Translations under genes and position numbers: made by a program | Assembly: GCA_963680875.1 (NCBI GenBank) | Contig: OY804575.1 | Coordinates: forward strand, 30,098,494-30,162,493 | Direction: 5' to 3' | DNA: 64,000 nt | Source of the DNA: Bathymodiolus brooksi | Lineage: Eukaryota; Mollusca; Bivalvia; Mytilida; Modiolidae | Part shown: in pieces, positions 22,447-33,134 of the stretch | How the letters are laid out: each line of letters begins with the position of its first letter | Position numbering within the stretch: the stretch's first letter is position 1 | Notes under the pieces: model-generated | What the model saw: only the letters and a program-made list of their open reading frames with translations | The model's database searches: none | What the model was told of the DNA's origin: nothing

Positions 22447-25400
22447 CATCCCCGATAAGAACATAGTTTAGGTCTAAGTCATGTTTTATCCCCGATAAGA
22501 AAATAGTTTAGGTCTAAGTCATGTTTTATCCCCGATAAGAAAATAGTTTAGGTCTAAGTCATGTTTTATCCCCGATAAGAACATAGTTTAAGTCTAAGTC
22601 ATGTTTTATCCCCGATAAGAAAATAGTTTAGGTCTAAGTCATGTTTTATCCCCGATAAGAAAATAGTTTAGGTCTAAGTCATGTTTTATCCCCGATAAGA
22701 AAATAGTTTAGGTCTAAGTCATGTTTTATCCCCGATAAGAAAATAGTTTAGGTCTAAGTCATGTTTTATCCCCGATAAGAAAATAGTTTAGGTCTAAGTC
22801 ATGTTTTATCCCCGATAAGAAAATAGTTTAGGTCTAAGTCATGTTTTATCCCCGATAAGAAAATAGTTTAGGTCTAAGTCATGTTTTATCCCCGATAAGA
22901 ACATAGTTTAAGTCTAAGTCATGTTTTATCCCCGATAAGAAAATAGTTTAGGTCTAAGTCATGTTTTATCCCCGATAAGAAAATAGTTTAGGTCTAAGTC
23001 ATGTTTTATCCCCGATAAGAAAATAGTTTAGGTCTAAGTCATGTTTTATCCCCGATAAGAAAATAGTTTAGGTCTAAGTCATGTTTTATCCCCGATAAGA
23101 AAATAGTTTAGGTCTAAGTCATGTTTTATCCCCGATAAGAAAATAGTTTAGGTCTAAGTCATGTTTTATCCCCGATAAGAAAATAGTTTAGGTCTAAGTC
23201 ATGTTTTATCCCCGATAAGAAAATAGTTTAGGTCTAAGTCATGTTTTATCCCCGATAAGAAAATAGTTTAGGTCTAAGTCATGTTTTATCCCCGATAAGA
23301 AAATAGTTTAGGTCTAAGTCATGTTTTATCCCCGATAAGAAAATAGTTTAGGTCTAAGTCATGTTTTATCCCCGATAAGAAAATAGTTTAGGTCTAAGTC
23401 ATGTTTTATCCCCGATAAGAAAATAGTTTAAGTCTAAGTCATGTTTTATCCCCGATAAGAAAATAGTTTAGGTCTAAGTCATGTTTTATCCCCGATAAGA
23501 AAATAGTTTAGGTCTAAGTCATGTTTTATCCCCGATAAGAAAATAGTTTAGGTCTAAGTCATGTTTTATCCCCGATAAGAAAATAGTTTAGGTCTAAGTC
23601 ATGTTTTATCCCCGATAAGAAAATAGTTTAGGTCTAAGTCATGTTTTATCCCCGATAAGAAAATAGTTTAGGTCTAAGTCATGTTTTATCCCCGATAAGA
23701 AAATAGTTTAGGTCTAAGTCATGTTTTATCCCCGATAAGAAAATAGTTTAAGTCTAAGTCATGTTTTATCCCCGATAAGAAAATAGTTTAGGTCTAAGTC
23801 ATGTTTTATCCCCGATAAGAAAATAGTTTAGGTCTAAGTCATGTTTTATCCCCGATAAGAAAATAGTTTAGGTCTAAGTCATGTTTTATCCCCGATAAGA
23901 AAATAGTTTAGGTCTAAGTCATGTTTTATCCCCGATAAGAAAATAGTTTAGGTCTAAGTCATGTTTTATCCCCGATAAGAAAATAGTTTAGGTCTAAGTC
24001 ATGTTTTATCCCCGATAAGAAAATAGTTTAGGTCTAAGTCATGTTTTATCCCCGATAAGAAAATAGTTTAGGTCTAAGTCATGTTTTATCCCCGATAAGA
24101 AAATAGTTTAGGTCTAAGTCATGTTTTATCCCCGATAAGAAAATAGTTTAGGTCTAAGTCATGTTTTATCCCCGATAAGAAAATAGTTTAGGTCTAAGTC
24201 ATGTTTTATCCCCGATAAGAAAATAGTTTAGGTCTAAGTCATGTTTTATCCCCGATAAGAAAATAGTTTAGGTCTAAGTCATGTTTTATCCCCGATAAGA
24301 AAATAGTTTAGGTCTAAGTCATGTTTTATCCCCGATAAGAAAATAGTTTAGGTCTAAGTCATGTTTTATCCCCGATAAGAAAATAGTTTAGGTCTAAGTC
24401 ATGTTTTATCCCCGATAAGAAAATAGTTTAGGTCTAAGTCATGTTTTATCCCCGATAAGAAAATAGTTTAGGTCTAAGTCATGTTTTATCCCCGATAAGA
24501 AAATAGTTTAGGTCTAAGTCATGTTTTATCCCCGATAAGAAAATAGTTTAGGTCTAAGTCATGTTTTATCCCCGATAAGAAAATAGTTTAGGTCTAAGTC
24601 ATGTTTTATCCCCGATAAGAAAATAGTTTAGGTCTAAGTCATGTTTTATCCCCGATAAGAAAATAGTTTAGGTCTAAGTCATGTTTTATCCCCGATAAGA
24701 AAATAGTTTAGGTCTAAGTCATGTTTTATCCCCGATAAGAAAATAGTTTAGGTCTAAGTCATGTTTTATCCCCGATAAGAACATAGTTTAGGTCTAAGTC
24801 ATGTTTTATCCCCGATAAGAAAATAGTTTAGGTCTAAGTCATGTTTTATCCCCGATAAGAACATAGTTTAGGTCTAAGTCATGTTTTATCCCCGATAAGA
24901 AAATAGTTTAGGTCTAAGTCATGTTTTATCCCCGATAAGAAAATAGTTTAGGTCTAAGTCATGTTTTATCCCCGATAAGAAAATAGTTTAGGTCTAAGTC
25001 ATGTTTTATCCCCGATAAGAAAATAGTTTAGGTCTAAGTCATGTTTTATCCCCGATAAGAAAATAGTTTAGGTCTAAGTCATGTTTTATCCCCGATAAGA
25101 AAATAGTTTAGGTCTAAGTCATGTTTTATCCCCGATAAGAAAATAGTTTAGGTCTAAGTCATGTTTTATCCCCGATAAGAAAATAGTTTAGGTCTAAGTC
25201 ATGTTTTATCCCCGATAAGAAAATAGTTTAGGTCTAAGTCATGTTTTATCCCCGATAAGAACATAGTTTAGGTCTAAGTCATGTTTTATCCCCGATAAGA
25301 AAATAGTTTAGGTCTAAGTCATGTTTTATCCCCGATAAGAACATAGTTTAGGTCTAAGTCATGTTTTATCCCCGATAAGAAAATAGTTTAGGTCTAAGTC

Positions 25401-25686
25401 ATGTTTTATCCCCGATAAGAAAATAGTTTAGGTCTAAGTCATGTTTTATCCCCGATAAGAAAATAGTTTAGGTCTAAGTCATGTTTTATCCCCGATAAGA
25501 AAATAGTTTAGGTCTAAGTCATGTTTTATCCCCGATAAGAAAATAGTTTAGGTCTAAGTCATGTTTTATCCCCGATAAGAAAATAGTTTAGGTCTAAGTC
25601 ATGTTTTATCCCCGATAAGAAAATAGTTTAGGTCTAAGTCATGTTTTATCCCCGATAAGAAAATAGTTTAGGTCTAAGTCATGTTT
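22447..25686. repeat. Second 40-bp minisatellite, about 81 copies
   Basis: The unit is ATCCCCGATAAGAAAATAGT, then TTAGGTCTAAG, then TCATGTTTT (40 bases). Copies are nearly identical; the only common variants are AACATAG for AAATAG and AAGTCTAAG for AGGTCTAAG. The sequence is unrelated to the 40-bp repeat in the GPS intron. Confidence 0.97.
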
Positions 25687-26947
25687 GTTTTCGGTTATCG
25701 CATGTTTTTATCCAATTGTTCTAATCTTATCCATATTCCACGTTGTCATGTTTACAATCAATACAGATTTGAAAGATCTCGACTCATATTGGTTGGTCCC
25801 TTTATTATCATACTATGTTATCGAACACTGCTGATTGTTGATGTAAAGACAATGTCACATATTTTAAGAAATAGCTTTTACATTGTCATTTTCTAAGGAA
25901 AATTTTAAGAAGATACAAACAAATCGGATTTACTTTTTCCTATTATTCCTACAATTTTACAATTATTTTAGTTTTCTAATATATTACATCACAGCTCATA
26001 CTTCTAGCTAATTTTACTTTAGTTTTAAAGAAGTGTCTACGTAGACCAGAAATACTAATTAAACGTTTAATATTCTTAATTAGACTTAGCTTAGTTCATT
26101 CCAAATGATATTTAGAAGAAAAAAAACCACAACCTTTATCGTTATTCAACATGTCCAATAAAACCCCATCAATCATAGTTATATATCATTATTACAATAA
26201 TTTTTAATTAACATTAATAATTGTATTAAGATTACATATCTTACTACAAATATTTACACGCCACGATATAGCTGAAATACTGCTAATGTTGGCGTTAAAC
26301 ACCAATCAATCATTACACATGTTTATAGTGGCTTCTTGCTGATGTATATACTTATTTTATTTATTCAGTAGTATGCATATTAATGAGATTGTATTTTACT
26401 CTGTATCCAAGCAGAAACAGTTATCAGAAAAGTGAAAGACGATGTTTTAAGTGGCTTTCAATCTGTAATGTTTCCATTGATCCCATCTATTAAAGCAATG
26501 TAAAATAGAAATGAAGGTCAGACTCCACGTGTTGTTTGTTATTCTATACGATCAGTGACGACCGTCAACAGTACACTCATTTGTCATTATAACTCCTGAC
26601 CATTTGGATTACAGATTTTTTTCAGAGATGTGCTAAAACGGAAACCCACCTCATATTTATGAATGAGGTCGAGCAAGTGCCCTAAATTCATAAACGTGAG
26701 GAGTGTTTCCAGCACTGGTTAAGGTTTTTGACACATCCAACTATAAATGTTTAAACAGTATAGTGGCTTCTTGCAGAGGCATATACTTATTTTATTTATA
26801 TCTTTTCACAAGCATTGTAATCATGATAGTTTGACGTCATTCTATGGAATGTGAATATCGGAGTCCCACCCATGGTAGTGTGGTAGCTAAACTTTAAAAA
26901 AAAAAGCGACGAAAATTGGTTGAAATAGAACGAGAATACACAGTACC
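25687..26947. other. Non-coding stretch with a SINE tail fragment
   Basis: AT-rich without a supported gene. 26266-26312 (ATATAGCTGAAATACTGCTA, then GGCGTTAAACACCAATC) is the 3' tail of a SINE without its head. Confidence 0.5.
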
Positions 26948-27062
26948 ATAGAACTCGTTGTACAATAGAACTCGTTGTACAATAGAACTCGTTGTACAAT
27001 AGAACTCGTTGTACAATAGAACTCGTTGTACAATAGAACTCGTTGTACAATAGAACTCGTGG
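26948..27062. repeat. 17-bp tandem repeat, about seven copies
   Basis: The unit AGAACTCGTTGTACAAT repeats without change; it is followed by diverged relatives (AGAACTCGTGGTATCAT, AGAACCCATGGTAATAT, AGAACCCGAGTTACCAT) to about 27150. Confidence 0.93.
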
Positions 27063-27555
27063 TATCATATATAGCATGTTGTGCTACTAAACATGTGGTA
27101 CCATAGAACCCATGGTAATATAGAACCCGAGTTACCATAGAAACGTGGTACAATTGTATCTGACTATATATCAACTTCAGCATACAACCTTCACAATACT
27201 ATGTCGTCTTGACATGATTATTTAGTGTAGTTGTAATTTATTCTTGATTAATTAATGACTAAATATATGTAATGCACAATCCATTATTTGAATATTTGTA
27301 GAAGAGTCATAAATTCATTACTACATTGATTTTAATTTCCTTTTTATTGACATTTGTGTTCTTAAGTTATTGTTATATACTATTTCATGTTTTAAAATGC
27401 AATAAAAAAATTGTAATATTAAATATTCGTCATTCTTTCTTTGATATTAGATCAATCAAGTGTATATATAAAAATAGCATTGAAAGCGGCATGCAACCAT
27501 AAAGGTTCTTGTGAGGACAGGAAATAGTGGATGGCATCAGATAGTATTCAAGTTA

Positions 27556-27690
27556 TATTTAGGTTTGGTTTATGGTGTTTAACGCCACTTTCAACAATAT
27601 TTCAGTTATATCGTGGCAGTCAGTTTTATTGGAGGAGGAAACCAGAGGACCCAGAGAAAACCACCGACATGTAGCAAGTCATCAAGTTAT
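27556..27690 (-). mobile_element. Truncated SINE copy
   Basis: Read on the - strand it has the core and tail: GGTGGTTTTCTCTGGGTCC, CTCCTCCAATAAAACTGACT, GAAATATTGTTGAAAGTGGC, GTTAAACACCATAAACC. The tRNA-like head is missing. Confidence 0.8.
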
Positions 27691-27699
27691 GCTTAGTAT

Positions 27700-28528
27700 A
27701 TTTTATATAGATCTATTATTTTACTTAATTTATGTAATGATATTTATGTTCCATCTAGACTAATAAGTAGTAATTATTTGAACCAATTCCTAAAACAAAC
27801 CATATATACCAAAAATTTAACATTTTAAAATTAATTTAAATCTAATTAAGACATGTGACCTAATTACCCATAATCAGATTACATAACAATAGCTTGTCTT
27901 GCCTCACATAAATTCTTTTATTTCCAATAAAATATTATTAGTAGTATGACAATGATATGAGAAGTAATGTCATCAGCAGCTTAAGCTGTTACCCTTATTT
28001 AAATCCTTCTGCAATTTTTCACTGGTCTGGTCAGTGAATGTTCTTTCCTTTGCTTCAAGTTATGCAGGTATCTCTCTGACCTCTTTTCAGACAACATAAG
28101 TAAACGTATTTTTAATTGGTATGAGATTGACTACATGATTGACGCATAGCACAATTGTCGAAACATGTTCAACCTTCTTCAGTGTATACCATCTTATATT
28201 CTAAGTTACTTTTGAAGTCCAGAAATATATAGATATGCTAGATTTTGATTTTAACTTTAAACCTTTACATATGCAACCAAAATAATATGTGGTAAATAAC
28301 GATATTGTATAAATCAAACGATCAGTTCTTATAACGCCTATTTTGATTCACTGAAATACTGCTAAATTTGGTGTTAAACACCAATAAATAAATCAATAAA
28401 GCCTATTTTGATTTATTCTGAACGATTTTTCAGATCCATACAAAATTGACCATTCTAAGAGGACACGTGTCCATGTACAAATGTAGAACATGTAAAATAC
28501 ACAGTCTTTAAGTTTTGATGAATGTACT
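27700..28528. other. Non-coding stretch with a SINE tail fragment
   Basis: No supported gene. 28347-28400 carries a SINE tail (CTGAAATACTGCTAAATTTG, then GTGTTAAACACCAATAAAT). Confidence 0.45.
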
Positions 28529-28807
28529 TTGCAGTCGGTTAGGTTTGTAGAATTCTGTCTTAAATTATTACTGGTGTATAAAAAATATATAGCCTGTCTG
28601 ATCCGAAGAGCATTGTTATCTGGTAATACCCTCTGTGATACTCTGCAACAAACTCTATTAAAATCATCAATGCAATTTGGTGAATATATTTATATCTTTA
28701 CTACTGATGGGAATTTCAACATGGACGAAATTATAAACATTTACTCAACTGGAAGAAATGCATTAACAAGTCGAATCATTATTTATGTCCCCACAGGCGT
28801 TCGTTAG
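28529..28807 (+). other. Orphan open frame of 92 codons, doubtful
   Basis: The frame runs from ATG-like context after TTTGCAG to TAG. The middle, YIYIFTTDGNFNMDEIINIY, looks faintly like a von Willebrand A-type strand followed by T-D-G, but no other part of such a domain is seen nearby. It could be a relic exon or chance. No function assigned. Confidence 0.15.
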
Positions 28808-28939
28808 CTTTTACAAATTTATTTTTATCTGCAATTACCAACATACCTTAAACCATGTGTAAGTGGCTCCTACTTTATACTACCGATTTAATTATGTTGA
28901 ATATATCGCTTAAATGTAATAATGTATTAACCAAAGAGA

Positions 28940-29398
28940 TTAGAAAAAGAGTTTGAAGATACCAAGGGGGTAATCAAAATCCGTAAATCGAAGGACAGAC
29001 AATACAATGGCCAAACGAAAAAGGGCAAAAGGAGAAACAACGATCTACAAACATTACACATAAAACTAAAGATCGAGTAACACGAACTCCACTAAAAAAC
29101 AGGGGTGAACTCATGTGCTCCGGAAGGGTGAGCAGTTCCTGCTCCATTAGTGGCGCCCGTAGTATTACTCTAGTTGCAAACCCGGTGATAAGTCATGAAT
29201 GAGGAAATGACCGGAAAGTGTTCACGACAAGTGGAACATATCCGTGGTTATTTGTGACACAGATGTTCCGTAACGGTTAACCAAGTCATGGTGGCGACCA
29301 CAAAACTTTCGAAGTGATGACTTCAACTTAACCATTAGGAATCCTTGGTTCAGTGGCTTCTTTGTTAGCAGCAAAAGTGGTAATCAGAAGACGTAAAT
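28940..29398. mobile_element. Interspersed repeat family A, left arm beside the 35-bp array
   Basis: 28955-29230 shares its sequence with 9925-10200 and, inverted, with 4500-4690. A second start of the arm (GTGGTAATCAGAAGACGTAA, then ATCAAACGACAGACAATGC) at 29379 leads straight into the array, showing where the repeat unit comes from. Confidence 0.65.
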
Positions 29399-30482
29399 CA
29401 AACGACAGACAATGCAGTGGCCAGAAGAAAAGGAAAACGACAGACAATGCAGTGGCCAGAAGAAAAGGAAAACGACAGACAATGCAGTGGCCAGAAGAAA
29501 AGGAAAACGACAGACAATGCAGTGGCCAGAAGAAAAGGAAAACGACAGACAATGCAGTGGCCAGAAGAAAAGGAAAACGACAGACAATGCAGTGGCCAGA
29601 AGAAAAGGAAAACGACAGACAATGCAGTGGCCAGAAGAAAAGGAAAACGACAGACAATGCAGTGGCCAGAAGAAAAGGAAAACGACAGACAATGCAGTGG
29701 CCAGAAGAAAAGGAAAACGACAGACAATGCAGTGGCCAGAAGAAAAGGAAAACGACAGACAATGCAGTGGCCAGAAGAAAAGGAAAACGACAGACAATGC
29801 AGTGGCCAGAAGAAAAGGAAAACGACAGACAATGCAGTGGCCAGAAGAAAAGGAAAACGACAGACAATGCAGTGGCCAGAAGAAAAGGAAAACGACAGAC
29901 AATGCAGTGGCCAGAAGAAAAGGAAAACGACAGACAATGTAGTGGCCAGAAGAAAAGGAAAACGACAGACAATGCAGTGGCCAGAAGAAAAGGAAAACGA
30001 CAGACAATGCAGTGGCCAGAAGAAAAGGAAAACGACAGACAATGCAGTGGCCAGAAGAAATGGAAAACGACAGACAATGCAGTGGCCAGAAGAAAAGGAA
30101 AACGACAGACAATGCAGTGGCCAGAAGAAAAGGAAAACGACAGACAATGCAGTGGCCAGAAGAAAAGGAAAACGACAGACAATGCAGTGGCCAGAAGAAA
30201 AGGAAAACGACAGACAATGCAGTGGCCAGAAGAAAAGGAAAACGACAGACAATGTAGTGGCCAGAAGAAAAGGAAAACGACAGACAATGCAGTGGCCAGA
30301 AGAAAAGGAAAACGACAGACAATGCAGTGGCCAGAAGAAAAGGAAAACGACAGACAATGCAGTGGCCAGAAGAAAAGGAAAACGACAGACAATGCAGTGG
30401 CCAAAAGAAAAGGAAAACGACAGACAATGCAGTGGCCAGAAGAAAAGGAAAACGACAGACAATGCAGTGGCCAGAAGAAAAG
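29399..30482. repeat. 35-bp minisatellite, about 31 copies
   Basis: The unit is ACGACAGACAATGCAGTGGC, then CAGAAGAAAAGGAAA (35 bases). A few copies change a single base (AATGTAG, GAAATGG, CAAAAGAAAAGG). Standard units lack stops in several frames of both strands, so overlapping open frames of 347-454 codons appear. These are artefacts of the repeat. Confidence 0.97.
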
Positions 30483-30700
30483 GGACACTAAAACGTAAAA
30501 AAAAAAAAAAAAAAGCACTGTCCGAATATTTCCAAAATCCAATAGAAATATCGTAGAAAGAGATAAAATGTCTGCCCTAGCGAACAAATAGATGACCGGT
30601 GACTCTCCTGGTTTGGGACAGACACTCAAATTAAAAGGTGGTGGAGTTAAACTAGTAAATAACAAAGACAAATAATGGAAGATAAAATGCAAATTATTCG
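30483..30700. mobile_element. Interspersed repeat family A, right arm
   Basis: After an A-tract of about 18 it reads CACTGTCCGAATATTTCC, AAAATCCAATAGAAATATCG and GGTGGTGGAGTTAAACTAG. 39150-39215 has nearly the same (ACAAAATCCAATCGAAAAAT), again directly after a tandem array, and 4338-4490 is a third copy. Confidence 0.6.
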
Positions 30701-31990
30701 TGTACTTGGAATATAAGTAATATAATGTTGCTTTTTCTAGTAAAACTTGAAATTGTCTTCGTTCGTGTATATGAACATCAAATCCTGGTTTGTTCCTTCA
30801 TTATGGTCATATTGTATAATGTATTTTCTATTACAGATGTTCAGTAGAAGAGCACAGTGTCATGTACATATTATCACCACAAGATATTTTTTTAAATAAA
30901 ATTATACCGTTTATAATCAGAAATTATTTTCATCATACATTGGAATATCATTCGTTATTAAATTTCTATTCTCTGCAAATATTAACCACATCAGACAACC
31001 GCCGTAATGTTGACGTCAGATGTTTGATGAAATGATGAAAGAACAACTTAAACTTGTTACTCAAAGTTACTATGCTAATGGAAATTGTTAATAATGTGTT
31101 TTTGCATAAAAACAAGAAAACTGGATATCTTTCAAACTATAATAACAAACACGACCTGCATTCCAACATTTTTTTAGATGAAATTGCGCAACAGTAATAT
31201 ATGCAATAAATTATGAAGTGTGAGAAAACTTAATTTGTTGAATTTTATACAAATTGAAGAAATAATGGGATACCAACCGTGTTTCTCTTCTCTTCGATTT
31301 GCACCTCTATTGGTATGAAGCAGACACGGACTTTAGCCAGATAAAATAAAAGGAGCTAGCTCCCAGATATCGCCCTTTCACTAAATATTGCAAGTTTGAT
31401 GAATATGTTGATCGTATCTATCAAATCAACTTGAATAAAACAGATACACTAGGCATGTTCGTTCTCGATCTACACTCAGAAATGAACAGTCAGGGCCAGT
31501 TAAGAACGAAACTTTACCACAAAAAAAGATGCTTTCAATTTTCTCTTTGTGATCTTTATTATGTAGCAACATTCCATCAGAACCTGCATATAAAGTATAT
31601 TTATCTCGGTTGATACGATATTCCAAAGCTTTTGGTTCCTATCATGATTTCCAAACCAAGGTTTCCAAACATTTACGGTCGCAATCATGACTTGTTTACG
31701 ATGTGTGTGTTTGTTTGCGCATAGTGATGTCCAACACATATTGTGTTGTGTTTTTTGCATTGTTTTTCTTCGTCTTGTGTGCCCTATGTTGCCAGTTTCT
31801 CTGGACTGTCCTTTTTTGATTGCCCCTTCGGTATTCGTTAACATGTCATGGTCACAATTCTGTACTTCTGTCATCTGTCATGACTGATCACCATATTTTT
31901 AATATATGGAGAGGATTTATATAGGCTATTGCCTGCTATCCAATTCATTTCATTTATTTATGAATAAAAAATATGCTTAAAATGAAATAT
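30701..31990. other. Non-coding stretch with a family A fragment
   Basis: No supported gene. 31685-31870 (TGTTGTGTTTTTTGCATTG, then CTTCGTCTTGTG, TTGCCAGTTTCTCT and GATTGCCCCTTCGGTATTC) matches 51970-52075 and belongs to the interspersed family. Confidence 0.5.
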
Positions 31991-32079
31991 TTTTAAACAA
32001 CAGTAACACGATGGGTGTAACTAGTGGAGCAGGGACTGCCAATCATTCCGGAGAACCTCAGTTCGACCATGGTTAATAG

Positions 32080-32766
32080 TGCGCGTTGTTCATCTTGTCC
32101 TATTACATGTCATCGTGGTATTAGTGCGTGTTGTTCATCTTGTCCAATTACATGTCATCGTGGTATTAGTGCGTGTTGTTCATCTTGTCCAATAACATAT
32201 CATCTTGGTATTAGTGCGTGTTGTTCATCTTGTCCAATTACATGTCATCGTGGTATTAGTGCGCGTTGTTCATCTTGTCCAATTACATGTCATCGTGGTA
32301 TTAGTGCGTGTTGTTCATCTTGTCCAATTACATGCCATCGTGGTATTAGTGCGTGTTGTTCATCTTGTCCAATTACATGTCATCGTGGTATTAGTACGTG
32401 TTGTTCATCTTGTCCAATTACATGTCATCGTGGTATTAGTGCGTGTTGTTCATCTTGTCCAATTACATGTCATCGTGGTATTAGTGCGTGTTGTTCATCT
32501 TGTCCAATTACATGTCATCGTGGTATTAGTGCGTGTTGTTCATCTTGTCCAATTATATGTCATCGTGGTATTAGTGCGTGTTGTTCATCTTGTCCAATTA
32601 CATGTCATCGTGGTATTAGTACGTGTTGTTCATCTTGTCCAATTACATGTCATCGTGGTATTAGTGCGTGTTGTTCATCTTGTCCAATTACATGTCATCG
32701 TGGTATTAGTGCGTGTTGTTCATCTTGTCCAATTACATGTCATCGTGGTATTAGTACGTGTTGTAA
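32080..32766. repeat. 45-bp minisatellite, about 15 copies
   Basis: The unit is GTGCGTGTTGTTCATCTTGT, then CCAATTACATG, then TCATCGTGGTATTA. As 45 is a multiple of three, one + frame reads a 15-residue repeat ACCSSCPITCHRGIS for 269 codons. A second + frame is open too, there is no splice or promoter support, and family A sequence flanks both sides, so I read it as non-coding. Confidence 0.93.
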
Positions 32767-32884
32767 TGTCCGCAACGATTTCAACGTAAAAATAAAGATA
32801 TTTGGTTGGTCTTTGCTCTCATTTATTTTGTAGAGGGTTCATGTTTTATTTGTTATTTTTATCAATTTATTTTTACTGGTGTCC

Positions 32885-33130
32885 AACACGATTTCAATTT
32901 TAGATGATGTTCGCGTCGTTTGACAGTAGCACGATGGTTACGACTTCCGGAGCACCCGTGTTCACCTCTTGTTTTAGATGATGTTCGCGTCGCTTGACAG
33001 TAGCACGATGGTTACGACTTCCGGAGCACCCGTGTTCATCACTTGTTTTTGGTGGTGTTCGAGTTGTTCAATCTTTAGTTTCTATGTAGTGTTTAGTCGA
33101 CCATTGTTTGTTGTTTGTGTCTTTTCTTTT
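32885..33130. repeat. Direct duplication of about 75 bp in family A sequence
   Basis: TTTTAGATGATGTTCGCGTC, then GACAGTAGCACGATGGTTAC and CTTCCGGAGCACCCGTGTTC occurs at 32901 and 32972. The following GGTGGTGTTCGAGTTGTTC, then TCTTTAGTTT matches family A at 4530. Confidence 0.75.
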
Positions 33131-33134
33131 GGTC

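Noticed and set aside
22447..25686. CRISPR array
   Set aside because: Units are contiguous 40-mers without variable spacers, in a eukaryotic genome; a plain minisatellite.
29328..30692. Overlapping long frames on both strands (347-454 codons)
   Set aside because: They are produced by the stop-free 35-bp unit in several frames of both strands at once, which no real gene does.
32024..32833. 269-codon Cys-rich frame with 15-residue repeats
   Set aside because: Unit length divisible by three explains the open frame. A second + frame is open too, mobile-element sequence flanks both sides and no signal peptide is seen.
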